From an uncultured Porphyromonadaceae bacterium (lineage in GTDB: Bacteria; Bacteroidota; Bacteroidia; Bacteroidales; Muribaculaceae): 64,000 nucleotides of DNA. This document shows, piece after piece, positions 61,166 through 64,000 of this stretch (its first letter is position 1; each line of letters begins with the position of its first letter). Made by a program: the position numbers and the translations under genes. The notes under the pieces were generated by a model. The model worked only from the letters and a program-made list of their open reading frames with translations, ran no database searches and had not been told where the DNA came from. The DNA is taken from assembly GCA_937901905.1 (NCBI GenBank), contig CALDIF010000034.1, forward strand, positions 31,312 to 95,311, given 5' to 3'.

Positions 61166-63769
61166 ATGAAGAAAATTTTACCGCTTTTCTTGATGGCTTT
61201 GCTGACGAGTGCCTTGGCATACGCGGCAGATGTCACCTTTGACTTTGTGTCACTCTATGGTGACGCAACAGTCCAACCTGCTACCCAACTCCAAAAGGAC
61301 GGCATTACCGTCTCGTTTGCTAAGGGTAATTCGGGCACAGAGCCCGCTTACTTCGTGTCCTCAAACGGCAACGACAAGGAGATGCGTTTGTATGGCGGCT
61401 CGGCAACTGCGCCGGCCGGTAACTCGATGACCATCACGTCATCGACGGCTATCACTTCAATCACTATTGATGCTGCATCGGCATCCAAGCCGACTACTTT
61501 GGCAGAACTTTCTGCCGATTCCGGCACTATCACTGTCGATTCGGACCGCAATGCAACGTGGACCGGTAATGCTACCAGCGTCACGATCTCAGTAGTACGT
61601 CCCAGCAGCGGTGCCGGTCAGTATCGTTTCAAAGCGATGACCGTCACTACCGGTGGCAGCGGTGAGATTACCGTTGCAAAGCCCACTTTCTCTCCCGCCG
61701 CAGGCACATTCTATGTCCCTGTTAATGTTGAGTTGAAGTGCGCGACTGCCGGCGCCTCGATTTACTACACCCTCGATGGTAGCACTCCCACCGTTCAGAG
61801 CACCGCTTATACCGCTGCTATCACCATCAGCAGCAACACCACGGTGAAGGCTATTGCCGCTCTTGACGGCAAGACCAGCGATGTCGCCGAGGCTGCTTAC
61901 GTGTTCGAGAGCGCAACTCCGGTTGTTGACATCGCCGCTTACCAGGCAGTAGACGATGAGACTATGGTGGTGTTCCAAAACAGCGTGACTGCCCTCAAGC
62001 AGAGTGGCAACCGTCTGTTCATCAAGGATGCGAGCGGCTATGCTCTCGTGTACGGTAGCATCGGTCAAACCTACAGTGAGGGTGACGTGATTCCGGCCGG
62101 TTTTGCCGGTAAGAAGACTACCTATGGCGGCGAGCCCGAGTTGGCATCGCCCAGCGGTTTCCAGGCTGCAAGCAGCAACGTTGCCGTTGAACCCGAACTC
62201 ATTCAGGCAGCCGATGTGAGCCACGACTACTTCGGTCACCTCGTACTCATCAAGGGCGCGAAGTTCGACTACACCACCACATCAAGCGGTGCCAAGAATA
62301 TGAGCACCATCACCGATGCCAGCGGCAGTGCCGTCGCTTACAATCAATTGGGCTTCAATACCGCTAACTTCGACTACGACAAGACCTATAACGTGACCGC
62401 TATCATCGGCTCTTACCTGAAGAGCGGTGAAACCACGGTGACCTATCAGGTGTTCCCCGTTAAGGCCGAGGACGTCGAAGGTGGTGGCGGTGGCGGTGAA
62501 ACGACCGACGGTGTCACCGTTGCCGAGGTTTACAGCCTCGCCGACAATGCAGCGGTAACTTTCAAGAACGACCTCGTCGTGCTTGCTGTCGCCGGTGATA
62601 AAAACACCTACGTTAAGGACGACACCGGTGCTATGTTAATCTATGGTACAACCGGCCAGTCCTACAAAGCCGGTGATGTAATCCCCGCAGGTGCCGGTGG
62701 CGTAAAGACCACTTACAACAACCTCGTTGAGGTGCAGAATCCGACAGGCTTCGCTGCAGCAAAGGGCTCATCTACCGTAACACCCGAGGAGAAGACCCTC
62801 AGCGAAATCTCAACCGCCTTGATGAACCACCTCGTGATTATCAAGGGCGTGACATTCAGCGGCACGAGCGTTACCGACGGCACCACGACCCTCGTTACCT
62901 ATAACAAGCCTTTCGGCGTGGCAACTCCCGACGATGACCGGAAGTATAACGTGACTGCTATCGTGTCGGTGTTCAAGAATGACATTCAGTTGTTGCCCGT
63001 CACCATCGTTGACGAAGCGGGTGGCGGTGTGAGCGTTCCCGAGGTTGCCAACGTTACCGAACTCTACGGCAAGGACAAGGGTGTGACCTACAAGATTACA
63101 GGTGACCTTGTTGCTGTCTATCAAAACGACAAGTACCTCTATGTGAAGAGCGGTTCGACAATGGCACTCGTTTATGGTGCGTTGGACGCAACCTTCACTA
63201 ACGGCGACGTTATCCGCGATGCAGAGGCAAGTTGGACCGAGTTTAACGGTGCCAAGCAGTTGACTCCGGTCGTTTCGACGTTTGTCAAGGTCGCTACAAC
63301 CACCCCGGTTGAGCCCGAGGAGATTGCTTTTGAGGAAATCGGTACCGACATGGCTCATGCCTACGTTATCGCTACCGAGGCTACTATCACCACTAGTGAA
63401 GATAAGTTCTACGTCAACGACGGTACAGAGGATATCCAACTGTACGACCAGTTCTTCAGAGATGCAACCATTATTCCTGCCGAGACCGAGGGTAAGACCT
63501 ACACCGTGAAGGGCTTTATCGCCAACTACAAGGGTACTCTCGAGTTGCTTCCCATCGAGATTAAGGACAACGCAGGTGAGGAAACCCGCATTGAGGACGT
63601 TAACGGGGACGGCAAGGTCAATGCTGCCGACGTGAACGTTGTCATCGCCGAAATTCTTGCTCACCCCGATGGCGACGGTAACAAGAAGTACGACGTGAAC
63701 AATGACGACAAGGTGAATGCTGCTGATGCGAACGTCATTCTCGCTTACATTCTCGCTAATCCCGAGTAA
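61166..63769 (+). CDS. Large secreted protein with chitobiase-like domain, three OB-like repeats and a C-terminal dockerin
   Basis: 867 residues. Signal peptide MKKILPLFLMALLTSALAYA. Residues about 22-165 are a beta-rich module. Residues about 170-250 resemble the chitobiase/hexosaminidase C-terminal domain (PTFSPAAGTFYVPVNVELKC, ASIYYTLDGSTPT). Three repeats of about 150 residues follow (from about 252, 450 and 630), each with a pattern like FIKDASGYALVYGSIGQTYSEGDVIPAG; they look like OB-fold modules of the DUF5689/DUF6359 kind. Residues about 809-867 are a type I dockerin, with two Ca-binding loops DVNGDGKVNAADVN and DVNNDDKVNAADAN. Codon use is regular and rich in GCC/GGT, suggesting high expression. 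No cohesin is visible in the window. Confidence 0.88.
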   Translation: MKKILPLFLMALLTSALAYAADVTFDFVSLYGDATVQPATQLQKDGITVSFAKGNSGTEPAYFVSSNGNDKEMRLYGGSATAPAGNSMTITSSTAITSITIDAASASKPTTLAELSADSGTITVDSDRNATWTGNATSVTISVVRPSSGAGQYRFKAMTVTTGGSGEITVAKPTFSPAAGTFYVPVNVELKCATAGASIYYTLDGSTPTVQSTAYTAAITISSNTTVKAIAALDGKTSDVAEAAYVFESATPVVDIAAYQAVDDETMVVFQNSVTALKQSGNRLFIKDASGYALVYGSIGQTYSEGDVIPAGFAGKKTTYGGEPELASPSGFQAASSNVAVEPELIQAADVSHDYFGHLVLIKGAKFDYTTTSSGAKNMSTITDASGSAVAYNQLGFNTANFDYDKTYNVTAIIGSYLKSGETTVTYQVFPVKAEDVEGGGGGGETTDGVTVAEVYSLADNAAVTFKNDLVVLAVAGDKNTYVKDDTGAMLIYGTTGQSYKAGDVIPAGAGGVKTTYNNLVEVQNPTGFAAAKGSSTVTPEEKTLSEISTALMNHLVIIKGVTFSGTSVTDGTTTLVTYNKPFGVATPDDDRKYNVTAIVSVFKNDIQLLPVTIVDEAGGGVSVPEVANVTELYGKDKGVTYKITGDLVAVYQNDKYLYVKSGSTMALVYGALDATFTNGDVIRDAEASWTEFNGAKQLTPVVSTFVKVATTTPVEPEEIAFEEIGTDMAHAYVIATEATITTSEDKFYVNDGTEDIQLYDQFFRDATIIPAETEGKTYTVKGFIANYKGTLELLPIEIKDNAGEETRIEDVNGDGKVNAADVNVVIAEILAHPDGDGNKKYDVNNDDKVNAADANVILAYILANPE

Positions 63770-63785
63770 TCGGTAAGTTTTGAAT

Positions 63786-63839
63786 AACCCTATAACAGAG
63801 GGGGCGCGGATAACGCCGCGCCCCCTCTGTTATAGGGTT
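63786..63839. terminator. Perfect 24-bp hairpin after the dockerin gene
   Basis: Arms 63786-63809 and 63816-63839 are exact reverse complements with the loop ATAACG and a GC-rich core. It begins 16 bp after the stop codon. There is no following T-run, so it may act as an mRNA 3'-end stabiliser as well as, or instead of, an intrinsic terminator. Confidence 0.7.
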
Positions 63840-63855
63840 ACCTCATAACGTCAGC

Positions 63856-63959
63856 CGTCTCGCCCGTCGGTCGACAGTGTGTCAGACAGGTCGGACAAGA
63901 AATTAACTACGAATTTCACGAATTACAGAGGTTTACCGACAGTGAGACCTCGGAGAGGT
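63856..63959 (+). repeat. Intergenic repeat, copy 2
   Basis: Second copy of the 60744-60855 repeat in the same orientation. It lacks the 9-bp insertion of copy 1. Its terminal hairpin ACCTCGGAGAGGT is the reverse complement of ACCTCTCCGAGGT in copy 1, so the inner segment is flipped. A further small hairpin (CGGGTC/GACCCG, 63964-63978) follows. The end of the window shows no gene. Confidence 0.8.
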
Positions 63960-64000
63960 CAGGCGGGTCGAAGACCCGACTTTGTTGGTAACACCATGCG

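Overview
The window looks like a chromosomal segment of a Bacteroidales bacterium, probably of the Muribaculaceae/Prevotella-like gut lineages. Three things support this. Promoters follow the Bacteroidetes pattern TTTG-N19..23-TAnnTTTG at many gene starts. Several families are largely restricted to this phylum (DUF4254, DUF3127, DUF4923, GldE-like CorC protein, Fib_succ_major domain). MraY carries the long insertion seen in Bacteroidetes. MurE has the DNPR motif of meso-diaminopimelate-adding enzymes. The genus is not resolved. I found no tRNA, rRNA or CRISPR array.

Layout. (1) 1-4101: housekeeping genes mnmG (3' part), apt, uvrC and dtd, with two perfect 16-bp parS (ParB-binding) palindromes 1.16 kb apart, one upstream of apt and one inside uvrC. 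This suggests an origin-proximal region. (2) 4102-14560: a strong promoter and a highly structured candidate RNA precede ten co-directional genes. They encode a LytTR DNA-binding protein, a membrane FHA/zinc-ribbon protein, a very acidic protein with four perfect 16-residue repeats, a second FHA/zinc-ribbon protein, a membrane Hanks-type Ser/Thr kinase and five exported proteins (unknown, metalloprotease-like, NTF2-like, Fib_succ-type, TPR plus beta-barrel). I infer a phosphothreonine signalling system that spans the envelope. This is the most interesting part of the window. (3) 14577-28587: ybeY diverges from the second half of the division/cell-wall cluster (murE-mraY-murD-ftsW-murG-murC-ftsQ-ftsA-ftsZ) followed by serS. 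The usual first half (mraZ-rsmH-ftsL-ftsI) is absent, and the divergent promoter is a near-perfect 53-bp palindrome. A terminator plus a new promoter split the cluster after mraY.

(4) 28750-33598: lipoprotein, acyltransferase, DUF4254, GT9 glycosyltransferase, epimerase and DUF4923, a probable surface-glycan and envelope set. (5) 33585-40849: TerB-like protein, DUF3127 protein with an SSB-like tail, metG, a RING-like/TerD-like protein, rubrerythrin and the RdgB/HAM1 pyrophosphatase. (6) 40850-45251: structured leader or small RNA, YfhO-type membrane protein, methyltransferase-like protein and XerD. (7) 45252-47550: accessory island with a three-gene HipBST-type toxin-antitoxin locus and debris of an IS1182-like transposase and another gene.

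(8) 47551-56382, minus strand: SH3 protein, L,D-transpeptidase, GldE-like protein, LptC, outer-membrane barrel, CoaX, small membrane protein, DivIC/FtsB-like protein, TrmD, an AAA-CYTH fusion and a patatin. (9) 56574-64000: SIS-type arabinose-5-phosphate isomerase, lumazine synthase, DUF4369/thioredoxin-like lipoprotein, an ECF sigma / membrane protein / Spy-like module, then a large secreted dockerin protein flanked by two copies of an intergenic repeat.
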